A stretch of 64,000 nt of DNA from Saccharothrix luteola. GTDB taxonomy: Bacteria; Actinomycetota; Actinomycetes; Mycobacteriales; Pseudonocardiaceae. This document shows, piece by piece, positions 52,101-59,129 of the stretch (position 1 is its first letter; each line of letters starts with the position of its first letter). The notes beneath the pieces are model-generated. The model did not search any database. It was not told the DNA's origin and saw only the letters and a program-made list of their open reading frames with translations. The position numbers and the translations under genes are program-made. The stretch is taken from the NCBI RefSeq assembly GCF_020859565.1, contig NZ_JAJHUO010000014.1, positions 124,001 through 188,000 on the forward strand, written 5' to 3'.

Positions 52101-53227
52101 CCGGCCAGCACGGTCACCGTCTCGTCCAGGGCGGCCGGATCGGTCGAGGCCAGCCGGAACAGGGCGCTGCCGTGCAGGTACAGCAGTTGCTGCGAGCCGG
52201 AGTCGAGGAACGGGCGCAACAGGTCGGTGATCTCGACGAGCGGAGCGGGGTCGTCGGTCAACCCGGCGGTGGTGTCCAGGGCGGTCGCCAGCGCGCCGAG
52301 CTGGTCGGGTTCCTGCCGGCGGGCCACGGCCTCGCGACCCAGCGCGGTGGCCTCTTGCGCCAGTGCGCGGTCCCCGGTGCGCTCGGCGGACAGCGCGAGC
52401 GCCATCGCCGCGACCCCCAGGGCTTCGGGGTCATCGGGCGGCGCCTGCCGGGCGTGGGGGGGCGGGGGGGGGGGGGGGGGCCGGGGGGGCGGGGGGGGGG
52501 GGGGGGGGGGGCCCCCCCGGCGCCCCCCCCCCCGGCTTGCGGGGTCTTGGGGGGGCGCGTCCCGGGGGTCCAGCACCGCGCGGCCGCCCACGGCCTGGTC
52601 GCCGGTGCGGGTGTGCTCCAGGAGCAGCGCGCGGACCAGTTCGGCACGGGCCGCCGGCGTGGCGTCGGTGGGCCCCGCGTCGAGGACGCGCTGCGCGGCG
52701 ACCTGGGCGGTCGTCAACGCTTCGGCATCGCCGGTGTGCCAGGACAGCAGGCGCGCGGCGGCGGCGAGCACGACACCGCACCCGGCGGCGAACGGGTCGG
52801 CCGGATCGTTGGCCGTCGGGGCGAGGACGTCGACGGCGACGTGGAACGCGGTCGGGTTGCCGAGCACCATGCCGACCCGCACCAACGCGGACCCGAGGTC
52901 GCGCCGCCGCCGGCCCTCCGGGGCCGCGGGGTCGCCCTCCCAGATCGGCGGCGCGAGGTCGGGGCGGAGCAGGAAGACCGGCGCGAGCAGGATCTCGGCG
53001 AGGGTGTGCGACTCGGCCGCCGCCGGTCCTTCCCGCCACATCGAGCGCGCCAGGTGCAGGGTGCCGACGATGTGCAGCACCTCGAAGTCGAGCTTGCCCT
53101 CCGGGGACAGGAACGCCAACAACTGCTCTCCCGCCGTCTCCGCCTCCGCAGCGAGCACCGCCTCCGCGTCGCCGTCGTCGGCGCGCGCGATCCGGCCGAG
53201 AACGTCCTGGATCAGCTCGTCCCGCAC
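49193..53227 (-). CDS. TPR-CHAT protease-like protein
   Basis: GTG 53227 behind GAGGTGG gives 1344 residues. Residues about 1-1000 are helical TPR-like repeats (for example DDPEALGVAAMALALSAERTGD, DDPEDEARIAHNAAMLLRKLHDLD, split by eye). The last 300 residues are a CHAT domain, a caspase-like cysteine protease fold. The catalytic dyad is His1216 in HFACHAH and Cys1257 in YLSACSTAR. LWPIQDAVAARVAAAFHRRV is the conserved late segment. CHAT proteins act in bacterial programmed cell death and antiviral defence, usually after partner-triggered activation. A Pro-rich stretch near residue 230-255 comes from an odd poly-G tract (52455-52556). Confidence 0.9.
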   Translation of the reverse strand: MRDELIQDVLGRIARADDGDAEAVLAAEAETAGEQLLAFLSPEGKLDFEVLHIVGTLHLARSMWREGPAAAESHTLAEILLAPVFLLRPDLAPPIWEGDPAAPEGRRRRDLGSALVRVGMVLGNPTAFHVAVDVLAPTANDPADPFAAGCGVVLAAAARLLSWHTGDAEALTTAQVAAQRVLDAGPTDATPAARAELVRALLLEHTRTGDQAVGGRAVLDPRDAPPQDPASRGGGRRGGPPPPPPPPPRPPPPPPPPHARQAPPDDPEALGVAAMALALSAERTGDRALAQEATALGREAVARRQEPDQLGALATALDTTAGLTDDPAPLVEITDLLRPFLDSGSQQLLYLHGSALFRLASTDPAALDETVTVLAGALAQIPPTHPDHPVRTGMYAEALWRRWKHTGDRDSREAALAVLEGGADPRLRATRVGYLVDLAASSHDVADVDTALAADPDWNDRAILLGHRYDLVGDRAALLEAIALNRAHLADPDDPEDEARIAHNAAMLLRKLHDLDRTPEVLADALTLARRGVAANPAPTGRQAERVALLALLTAESGQVEEGSRLATQAVADCPPDHPNRSMVLARAADAHYRHHDATGASTSLDTAIAVCRAVLLADEDQPRVLELLTVALRRRAELSPDLHALDEAVDFGLRAVQAQPFSRIRASTALNLAGSLAERYRRTRDVDDLHRALDVIRDHLGAVPPTDSLKARLADQMGVVTMLLYQHTGDEDVLRERVRIAERGAERFGPHDPTRPQVLNNLCSSLMERYFVDGDPADAERAVAAAREAVALTPAGLAIRGSRLLNLAIALGVLGEATGTKGPLREAVRVAEASAGVLNAPPATRIRAHRVWGGWAVILGRWSTALAAFAGGVDLVAQVAPRHVRRADREFRLADLRGVHTDAAAAALATGDPVRAVELLEQARGVLLVDELDARAGSLALRDRAPHLAAEWDAVLEELADESQSTDERQALSRRWQDVLDRIRAVPGLDAFLRPPSALDLRVSDGAIVLVNISRWRCDALLITSRGVRSKRLRRVTIEEVEERAGAYLSALDTLDGGDLVARFHAQTVVRETLVWLWDTIAGPVLKALGHTRAPRSAWPRVWWCPTGALTHLPLHAAGRHDIPGAAVLDRVVSSYTPTARTLSHTRSRPPTTRRDLLAVAMPTTPDHADLPATDAEATDLAALLAAEPLRGPAATRAAVLAALPHATWAHFACHAHSDPLVPSAGHLLLADGALTVADIGALRLENAELAYLSACSTARAARTTPDEVITLASAFQLAGFRHVVGALWPIQDAVAARVAAAFHRRVHAGTPPAEALHQVLRELRAEFPLAVSQWAGYVHVGS
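52455..52556. repeat. Poly-G/poly-C low-complexity tract inside the CHAT gene
   Basis: About 100 bases are almost only G or C, including runs of 10-20 G and then C. In the minus frame they encode Gly/Arg then a poly-Pro run interrupting otherwise regular TPR sequence. The frame stays open. Such sequence is typical of a low-quality assembly patch, though a real expansion is possible. Confidence 0.85.
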
Positions 53228-53293
53228 CCATCCACCTCGATCTCCGTGTATTCCTGACAGGCTGGGGAGTCCCCGACGAAGAGGAGGAACGTC

Positions 53294-53635
53294 GTGCCGC
53301 ACGCCGACGAACACCTCGCCGCCTTCTGCACCACCTTGCCCGAACTGCGCGCCGCTGTGACGCGCCAGGGGTTGGGGCGGGTGCTGGATGACGTGCTGGC
53401 GAGGGTGCGCGCGGGTCACCCGCTGCAGGACGAGTTGCCGCGCCTGGGCATCCCCGCCGACGTGCTGCGCGGCAGCGACCTGGTGCTGCCCGGGATGCGT
53501 GGTCGGCCGTTCGGCGAGGTGTATGCGTGCCCGTCGGACGCGTGCGCGCGGCAGGTGGCCCGGGAGCCGGGCGGTCCGGTGCCGGCGGAGCGGTGCTGGT
53601 TGCGCGACGAGCCGCTGAGGCGGCGACCGGCGTGA
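53294..53635 (+). CDS. Small Cys-containing protein next to the CHAT gene
   Basis: GTG 53294 has a strong GGAGGAAC site; 113 residues. The N-terminus is helical (HLAAFCTTLPELRAAVTRQG, then RVLDDVLARVRAGHPLQDEL). The C-terminus carries ACPSDACARQVAREPGG and ERCWLRDEPL, a possible zinc-binding Cys set. It is divergent from the CHAT gene over 66 bases and coupled by GTGA to a membrane protein gene. It may be an adaptor or regulator of the CHAT protein. No family recognised. Confidence 0.75.
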   Translation: MPHADEHLAAFCTTLPELRAAVTRQGLGRVLDDVLARVRAGHPLQDELPRLGIPADVLRGSDLVLPGMRGRPFGEVYACPSDACARQVAREPGGPVPAERCWLRDEPLRRRPA

Positions 53636-54429
53636 ACGCGTTCTTCGGTGAGCTGGGCAAGCGGCTGGCCGAGCGGTGGGTGTCGCTGCTCGTGCTGCCC
53701 GGCGTGCTGTTCCTCGCCACCGCGGCGGTGGGCGCGCTGCTGGGGCACGCGCACGCGCTGGACGTGACGAGGTTGGTCGCGCGGGTGGACGGGGTCACCC
53801 GCGACCTCGGCACCCGGCCGCCGGCAGCCCAACTCCTCGTGCTGGCCGCCGTGCTGCTGGGATCGGTGGCGGCGGGGCTCGTGGTGCGGGCGCTGTGCCC
53901 GGTGACGTGGCGCTGCTTCCTCGGCACGCGCCCGCGTTGGGCGGCACGGCGCCGGCGGCGGCGATGGGTGCGGGCGCACGAACGGGGTGAGGCGGCGAAG
54001 CGCAACCGGATCGCGCTCGCCGCGCCGACCCGGGCGACGTGGACGGGCGACCGGCTGGCGGCCGTCGAGGACCGGGTGCACCACCAGTACGCCGTCGATC
54101 TCAAGTCGTGGTGGGCACGGTTGTGGTTGGTGCTCGACGACTCCGGGCGGGCCGAGCTGCGGGCGGCACGGGCGGAGGCAGAGGCAGCGGTCGCGACGAC
54201 CACGTGGTGCGTGCCCTACGCGGTCGTCGGGGCGTTCTGGTGGCCGGCGGTGGTGGTGGCGGTGTGCGTCGCGGTCGTCGGGTGGGTGCGGGTGCGCGGA
54301 GCGGTGGAGGTGTACGCGGACCTGCTGGAAGCGGTCGTCGACGTGCACGCGGGCCGGCTGGCGCGCGAGCTCGGCGCACCGTTGACCACCGGCGAGGAGG
54401 TCACGGCGGCGTTCCGCAAGGGAACCTGA
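53632..54429 (+). CDS. Membrane protein of the CHAT-linked pair
   Basis: GTG 53632 overlaps the previous stop; 265 residues. Helices are visible at LLVLPGVLFLATAAVGALLG, LLVLAAVLLGSVAAGLVVRAL and VVGAFWWPAVVVAVCVAVVGWV. A very basic cytoplasmic segment (RWAARRRRRRWVRAHERG) and a Cys-containing CPVTWRCFLG lie between the second and third. A final helix (ELLEAVVDVHAGRLARELG-like) faces the cytosol. In the CHAT context it could be the membrane-acting effector or anchor. No family recognised. Confidence 0.75.
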   Translation: MNAFFGELGKRLAERWVSLLVLPGVLFLATAAVGALLGHAHALDVTRLVARVDGVTRDLGTRPPAAQLLVLAAVLLGSVAAGLVVRALCPVTWRCFLGTRPRWAARRRRRRWVRAHERGEAAKRNRIALAAPTRATWTGDRLAAVEDRVHHQYAVDLKSWWARLWLVLDDSGRAELRAARAEAEAAVATTTWCVPYAVVGAFWWPAVVVAVCVAVVGWVRVRGAVEVYADLLEAVVDVHAGRLARELGAPLTTGEEVTAAFRKGT

Positions 54430-54444
54430 GAGAACACGGCCGAC

Positions 54445-54463
54445 ACCGCCGATGTCCGGACGT
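54445..54463. repeat. Dispersed palindromic repeat, copy 4 (partial)
   Basis: ACCGCCGATGTCCGGACGT keeps the CCG-ATGTC-CGG core and the right arm of the family. The left part is diverged. Confidence 0.35.
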
Positions 54464-54519
54464 TCGGCGCTACCGTCGGCCGGTCCCGTACCGACCCCAC
54501 GGTGACGGCTTCACGTCAG

Positions 54520-54650
54520 TCTTGCCTCGCCGAGGTTCGAGCGGGTGATCCTGCTTGTGGGGTGGTCGGGTCTCAGCACCCGCTCGCTGTTGGTGGGGGT
54601 GGCCTCGTACAGCGGGATCGCCTGCCCCGGATCGCTGTATGTCGTTGCGA
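54520..54650 (-). pseudogene. TPR-tail relic B
   Basis: The minus frame reads SDPGQAIPLYEATPTNSERVLRPDHP, a single TPR unit ending in SNLGEARLT and a stop. It closely resembles relics A and C and has no start. Confidence 0.55.
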
Positions 54651-54747
54651 CGATCCCAACGGGCAAGCGGGTGGCCGATCTTGACGGTGGGGTGGGTTGG
54701 TCCGGCTGGCTGTCGCTTCGGTGCGGCGAACGGGGCAAGCTGTACCG

Positions 54748-55836
54748 ATGGACGTGCCATCGGCGATTCCCGGGATCGTGTCGGCGCGGCCTGACGGGTG
54801 GCGGCTGGTGTTCCTGCCGAGTGTGGCCCGCCATCTGGGCGGCAACGCGGCGGGCGGGCTCGTCACGCCGGCGGTGATGGCGGTTCCGTTCGCGATCGTG
54901 CTGGTGCCTGCCGCGTGGGGGTTCTTCGGGGCTACAGCCGCCTGGTACACGGTGCTTGTGCTGGTTGGCATGCTGGTCCTGCTCGGGCTGGCGCTGTCGG
55001 TGTTCGTGGTCGTCCACGAGTTCGCCGCGGTCCGCTGGGTCGAGCTGCGTCCACGAGAGGCTCCGGAGTTTCTTCTGGTCAAGCGGATTTCCGGGGAAAC
55101 CCGGGTGCCGATGAGGGAAGTGCGACGGGTCACCGTGCTCCACCGCGTGAAGATGGGAAAACCGAACGGGGTCGATGTCGTCTTCCACACCGCGACCGGG
55201 GAGATCGGCTGCCCGAGGGTGGATGATGTGTCGAACCTCGCGGAGTGGCTTCGGGACGTGCTCGTGGGCGTCGAGGTCGAGCGCACGCGGATCGTCGACC
55301 GGCTCCACCTGACGCGTGACCAGTGGTGGCCGTATGCCAGGGTCGCTGCCGAGTGGGGTGTGCCGGTCGAGGCCGTGGGCGCGCTCGTCGACCATCTCAG
55401 CGTCCGCAGTCACTTCCTCACACCCCGTGTCGGGGCCATGCACGGGATCAACCAGGGCGCTGATCTGTGCGACCCGGATGAGGTCCAGGAGATCACCGAT
55501 CAGCTCGCGGAACCGTCGGCGGAACGCAAGGTCGCCGCGTTGATGCTCCAGCGGCTGACCAGCCTGGCGACGAACACCGCGGAGGACAAGTCGTCCGAGG
55601 TGCTCGGCGAGGTGATGCCGGATGCCGAGCTCGCTCGCCGGTATCGAGCCGCGCTGGCCTTGACCTCGATCGAGGAACCCGACCCTTACGTGGCTTATGC
55701 ACAGTATTCGCTCTGCCAGGCCGTGCGCGGGGAGCCACTACCGCCGGAGGGCACCGAGGTACCCGCCGATTTCGCGACGGTTCTCGCCGAGACGCTGGCG
55801 ACAGCGCCCGTCCTGAGGCCCACGAGACTTGGCTGA
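54748..55836 (+). CDS. Membrane-anchored protein of unknown function
   Basis: ATG 54748 gives 362 residues. Two adjacent helices at about 40-90 (VTPAVMAVPFAIVLVPAAWGFFG and YTVLVLVGMLVLLGLALSVFVVV, split by eye) form a hairpin. A beta-rich PH-like segment follows (RVPMREVRRVTVLHRVKMGKPNG, then VDVVFHTATGEIGCP). The rest is helical and hydrophilic and includes VEAVGALVDHLSVRSHFLTPR. The layout suggests a cytosolic domain on a membrane hairpin. I do not recognise a family. Confidence 0.75.
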   Translation: MDVPSAIPGIVSARPDGWRLVFLPSVARHLGGNAAGGLVTPAVMAVPFAIVLVPAAWGFFGATAAWYTVLVLVGMLVLLGLALSVFVVVHEFAAVRWVELRPREAPEFLLVKRISGETRVPMREVRRVTVLHRVKMGKPNGVDVVFHTATGEIGCPRVDDVSNLAEWLRDVLVGVEVERTRIVDRLHLTRDQWWPYARVAAEWGVPVEAVGALVDHLSVRSHFLTPRVGAMHGINQGADLCDPDEVQEITDQLAEPSAERKVAALMLQRLTSLATNTAEDKSSEVLGEVMPDAELARRYRAALALTSIEEPDPYVAYAQYSLCQAVRGEPLPPEGTEVPADFATVLAETLATAPVLRPTRLG

Positions 55837-55900
55837 AGCCCCCGGATGAAGCCTGCTTTGTCCCGGCACCGAGTGAGCGCCGGGCCACGCTCACATGCGC

Positions 55901-56285
55901 TCAGGCCGCTGATCGGTCGTCAAGGTGCGGCGGGGCGGTCGGGCGGTGGTGGCGGGGGTTCGGCGGAGGAGGACGGGTCGGGGTCGTCCTCGAGCGATTT
56001 CCACGTGAGTTCGGGCAGCAGTCGCATGGCACTTCGGCAGGCATCGCGCAACGAGTTCTACGCCCGCGCCCGTGACTGTCTCCCACCGCTCGGCTCGTTC
56101 GGTCTCCGCCTCCGCGAGGGCCGTGAACGCGGATCCGAATACGCGAGGAGGCGTTTGTCGTCCCACCGGGCGGACTGCGCTCCTCGCCAACGGATCCGCT
56201 CGGTAGCGGACGTGACGACGAACGTGGCGGCTGAGCCGAGCAGGACACCGACGATGGTCAACACCTGGGCGACGATCGGGTTCAC
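55901..56285 (-). pseudogene. Decayed small membrane protein
   Basis: The 5' piece NPIVAQVLTIVGVLLGSAATFVVTSATERIRWRGAQSARWDDKRLLAYS is one N-terminal helix plus the WDDKRLxAY signature of a common actinomycete protein (split by eye). After a shift another frame continues VFGSAFTALAEAETERAERWETV. A third shift precedes the end. It is not expressible as one protein. Confidence 0.6.
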
Positions 56286-56479
56286 GGATCACAGCAGCCT
56301 GCCGGCTCTCCGGACGACCCGGGCGCTCGTCAAACGGCAAGCGGACCCCGACCCGAGCGTCGGCGCCAGGCCGGCCCTCGACCGGTGCAGTGCAGCAGGC
56401 AACGCACGGACATGCCGATGAGCGGTGGTTCCAGGCCGGCGGCCGGTCCGCGGCCGCGAGGCGTGAGCGTTCACGACGA

Positions 56480-56600
56480 TCTCGCGGTTCTCAGGCTTGA
56501 CCGGATCGTCCTGGTCGTGGGTTGGTCGGGTCCCGGCACCCGCTCGCTGTGGACGAGTGTGGTTTCGAAGCGGGATCGGGCGACGTGCGACCGCACACTC
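56480..56600 (-). pseudogene. TPR-tail relic C
   Basis: The nucleotide sequence aligns by eye with relic B over about 100 bases (shared GTGGTTGGTCGGGT-type and CACCCGCTCGCTGT segments), but the frame is degraded (RPIPLRNHTRPQRAGAG). It lies 50 bases from palindromic repeat copy 5. Confidence 0.45.
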
Positions 56601-56649
56601 GACACCGCGCCGGGCCTCTCGCCCGATGTCCGGCTCGACGTGGTGCTCG

Positions 56650-56677
56650 ACTTCCGCTACTGCCGATGTGCGGACGG
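56650..56677. repeat. Dispersed palindromic repeat, copy 5
   Basis: ACTTCCGCTACTGCCG continues ATGTGCGGACGG, one of the better-preserved copies, immediately beside the small membrane protein gene. Confidence 0.55.
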
Positions 56678-56689
56678 CCAATCCGATCG

Positions 56690-56950
56690 TCACTGAGGGG
56701 TGCTGGGATCGTCGAGGCGTCGCGACAGGAGCACGGGCGGGTCGCCGGGGGAGGGTGTCTGCGGTGTCCGCTCAGCCTCGATCTGGATCTCGATGTTCGT
56801 CCTGTGGGTGATCGGGTCCCAGATCTCCTCGAACGGCGACATGATCGAGGGGCCTCCGCCGCTGCGCCGTGCGCGCACGGCGTACCAGACGAACCCCGCC
56901 AGGCAGAGGGGCAGGCTCAGCAACGACGCCGCGACAGCCAGGGACTCCAT
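56690..56950 (-). CDS. Small single-helix membrane protein
   Basis: ATG 56950 gives 86 residues. SLAVAASLLSLPLCLAGFVW is a membrane helix followed by YAVRARRSGGG. The cytosolic tail is EIWDPITHRTNIEIQIEAE and a polar end. It is divergent from a TetR regulator with a palindromic operator between them, so it is probably the regulated gene. No family name is certain. Confidence 0.7.
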   Translation of the reverse strand: MESLAVAASLLSLPLCLAGFVWYAVRARRSGGGPSIMSPFEEIWDPITHRTNIEIQIEAERTPQTPSPGDPPVLLSRRLDDPSTPQ

Positions 56951-56964
56951 GGGTCCGAGCGTAT

Positions 56965-56998
56965 AGTAACGTCGTGTTTCTGGAAACGTTCCGTTACT
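56965..56998. promoter_or_regulatory. Nested palindromic operator for the TetR regulator
   Basis: AGTAACG (56965-56971) and CGTTACT (56992-56998) share a dyad axis with the inner GTTTC-TG-GAAAC (56976-56987). The 34-bp site lies between the divergent small membrane protein and TetR genes. Confidence 0.65.
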
Positions 56999-57010
56999 GA
57001 ATGGTGGGCG

Positions 57011-57637
57011 ATGGTCAGGTTGACGCGTGCGGAGCAGCAGCGACGCACCCACGAACACCTGTTGGCAGCCGGACGGGAGGTGTTCTTGCGACGCGGCTTC
57101 ATCGCCGCGACGGTCGAGGAGATCGCCGCCGACGCCGGCTACACCCGAGGTGCCGTCTACAAGCACTTCGGTGGCAAGGAGGGACTGTGGTTGGCGATCA
57201 TCGAAGCCGACGCAGCCACCCACCTGCGACAACTGCGCGACGCCCTCGCCCAGGCCACCGGCCGCGACGACCTGATCGCGGCCCTCACCCCCCTCGGCCC
57301 GGCCGCCGAGGCCGCGGCGAAGTGGAGCGCTGCGGCTGCGGAAGTGCTCGCCGCGACGGCCCAGCAACCCGAAACCGCACCTCTGATCGCCGCCCTCCAG
57401 CAACGTCACGACGAGGAGGTCGTCGCCCTGCTCACCGAGCACGCCCAACGCCTGCGCCTCGACCCCGCGATGCCCCTGCACCAAGCGGTCGTCATGCTCG
57501 GCGCGCTGGGAATCGGGCTTGCCCTGCGTCACACGATCGCCCCACCCGCGGATTCCGCCGCCATCCTCACCCACGTGCTGGGGACCGTGTTCCCGACGCC
57601 CGTGCCCCGGCCCGGGCACGCCTCCGAGGACCGTTGA
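57011..57637 (+). CDS. TetR-family transcriptional regulator
   Basis: ATG 57011 gives 208 residues. The helix-turn-helix region is AAGREVFLRRGFIAATVEEIAADAG followed by YTRGAVYKHFGGKEGLW (split by eye). The C-terminal ligand domain is Ala/Leu-rich (about 60-200) and diverged. It likely represses itself and the divergent small membrane protein through the palindrome 12 bases upstream. Confidence 0.9.
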   Translation: MVRLTRAEQQRRTHEHLLAAGREVFLRRGFIAATVEEIAADAGYTRGAVYKHFGGKEGLWLAIIEADAATHLRQLRDALAQATGRDDLIAALTPLGPAAEAAAKWSAAAAEVLAATAQQPETAPLIAALQQRHDEEVVALLTEHAQRLRLDPAMPLHQAVVMLGALGIGLALRHTIAPPADSAAILTHVLGTVFPTPVPRPGHASEDR

Positions 57638-57827
57638 GAACGAACCACAGGCTCGGGGCCCGGTAGGGCGGTCGTCGGCGAACCTCGCTCAGTCGACACG
57701 GTGTGCGCCGCGCCCGCGCCCGGCCCGCGGCGTCGACGTGCGCGGCACATTCCGCATTCCAGAACAAGTTTCCCCACCTCGACCGGAGTTACGGTTGACG
57801 CCGCGGCTTTTGCGGAGAGGTGCGGAG

Positions 57828-59129
57828 ATGGATGGACCCCTGCCGGAGCAATTGCCCCTACCCGGTGAAGAGCCGGCGCCGTCCGACGTCCCGTCGAGCA
57901 CTCCCCTCGTCACCACCACCGTCGAGATCATCATTCCGGTTTTCGACGAGGAGCGCGCGTTACCCGGTTGCGTCGCCACGTTGCACGACTTCCTGACCGC
58001 GCGGATGCCGTTCGACTGGACGATCACCATCGTCGACAACGCCAGCACCGACGGCACCCTCCTGGTCGCGAAGAGGCTCGCCAGGCAGTGGCCCCGGGTG
58101 CGCGTCATGTCCGTGGAGCAACGCGGCAAGGGAAACGCGGTGCGGGCCGCCTGGTCGGCCAGTCGCGCCGACGTCGTCGCCTACATGGACGTGGACCTGT
58201 CCACCGCCCTCGACGCGACCATCCCGCTGGTGGCCGCATTGGCCGTCGGCCATTCGGACATCGCCATCGGTTCGCGACTGGCGCCGGGGGCCCGCGCGGT
58301 GCGGAGCATCAAACGGGAACTGGCCTCCCGCGGCTACAACATGCTTCTCCGACTCACCCACGGAGCCCAGTTCCGGGACGCGCAATGCGGTTTCAAGGCG
58401 GCCAGGGCCGAGGTGGTGCGCCCACTGCTCCAACGGGTCGAGGACAACACGTGGTTCTTCGACACCGAACTGCTCCTGCTGGCCGAGCACAACGGCCTGC
58501 GGGTGCTCGAAATCCCCGTCGACTGGGTGGAGGACGTGGACAGCCGCGTGAACGTCACCGGCACCGCCGCGACGAACCTGCGCGGCCTGATCCGGATGGT
58601 GTGGACCAAGCTCTCCGGTGGCGCGGACATAGCGGAGCTGCCGCCCCGGGCCGAGCCCAACGCGGTCCACCCCGACGCCGTGCTGGCCGTGCGGGACACA
58701 CCGCGCCTGCGCCACCTGGTGATGTTCTCCGTGATCGGCCTCATGGCCACCGTGACGACCCTGGTGCTGTACACCGTGTTCCGCACCTGGTGGCCGCCGT
58801 TGGCGGCGAACCTGGTCGCGATGACGCTGAGCCTGCTGCTGAACACCGAGGCGAACCGGCGGCTCACCTTCCGGGACCGGCCGCGGGGGCCGCTCGTGCT
58901 GGTGCACCTGCAGTCCCTGGTCGTGTTCGCCCTGTACTGCGGGTTCACCTCCGGAGCGCTGCTGGTGCTCGACGCCGTCGCCGACCGCCCGTCGAGGCTG
59001 GTCGAGCTGGTGGTGCTCCTGGCCTCGTCGGCCCTGGGCACGCTAGGCCGGTTCGTCCTGCTCAACACGTGGATCTTCCGGCTGCAGCCGGTATCGATCC
59101 CCGAACCCAGGAAGGAACCCCGGACATGA
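57828..59129 (+). CDS. GT2 dolichol-phosphate-mannose-synthase-like enzyme with GtrA domain
   Basis: ATG 57828 gives 433 residues. The GT2 domain (about 30-265) has VEIIIPVFDEERALPGCV, TIVDNASTDGTLLVAKRL, the metal-binding DVDLST and the QCGFKAARAEVVRPLL segment, as in DPM1-type synthases. After a linker, a four-helix GtrA-like domain follows (about 298-425: LRHLVMFSVIGLMATVTTLVLY, NLVAMTLSLLLNTEANRRLTF, ALGTLGRFVLLNTWIF; each read by eye). It probably makes and flips a polyprenyl-phosphate sugar used by the GT87 enzyme downstream. The genes overlap (ATGA). Confidence 0.9.
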   Translation: MDGPLPEQLPLPGEEPAPSDVPSSTPLVTTTVEIIIPVFDEERALPGCVATLHDFLTARMPFDWTITIVDNASTDGTLLVAKRLARQWPRVRVMSVEQRGKGNAVRAAWSASRADVVAYMDVDLSTALDATIPLVAALAVGHSDIAIGSRLAPGARAVRSIKRELASRGYNMLLRLTHGAQFRDAQCGFKAARAEVVRPLLQRVEDNTWFFDTELLLLAEHNGLRVLEIPVDWVEDVDSRVNVTGTAATNLRGLIRMVWTKLSGGADIAELPPRAEPNAVHPDAVLAVRDTPRLRHLVMFSVIGLMATVTTLVLYTVFRTWWPPLAANLVAMTLSLLLNTEANRRLTFRDRPRGPLVLVHLQSLVVFALYCGFTSGALLVLDAVADRPSRLVELVVLLASSALGTLGRFVLLNTWIFRLQPVSIPEPRKEPRT

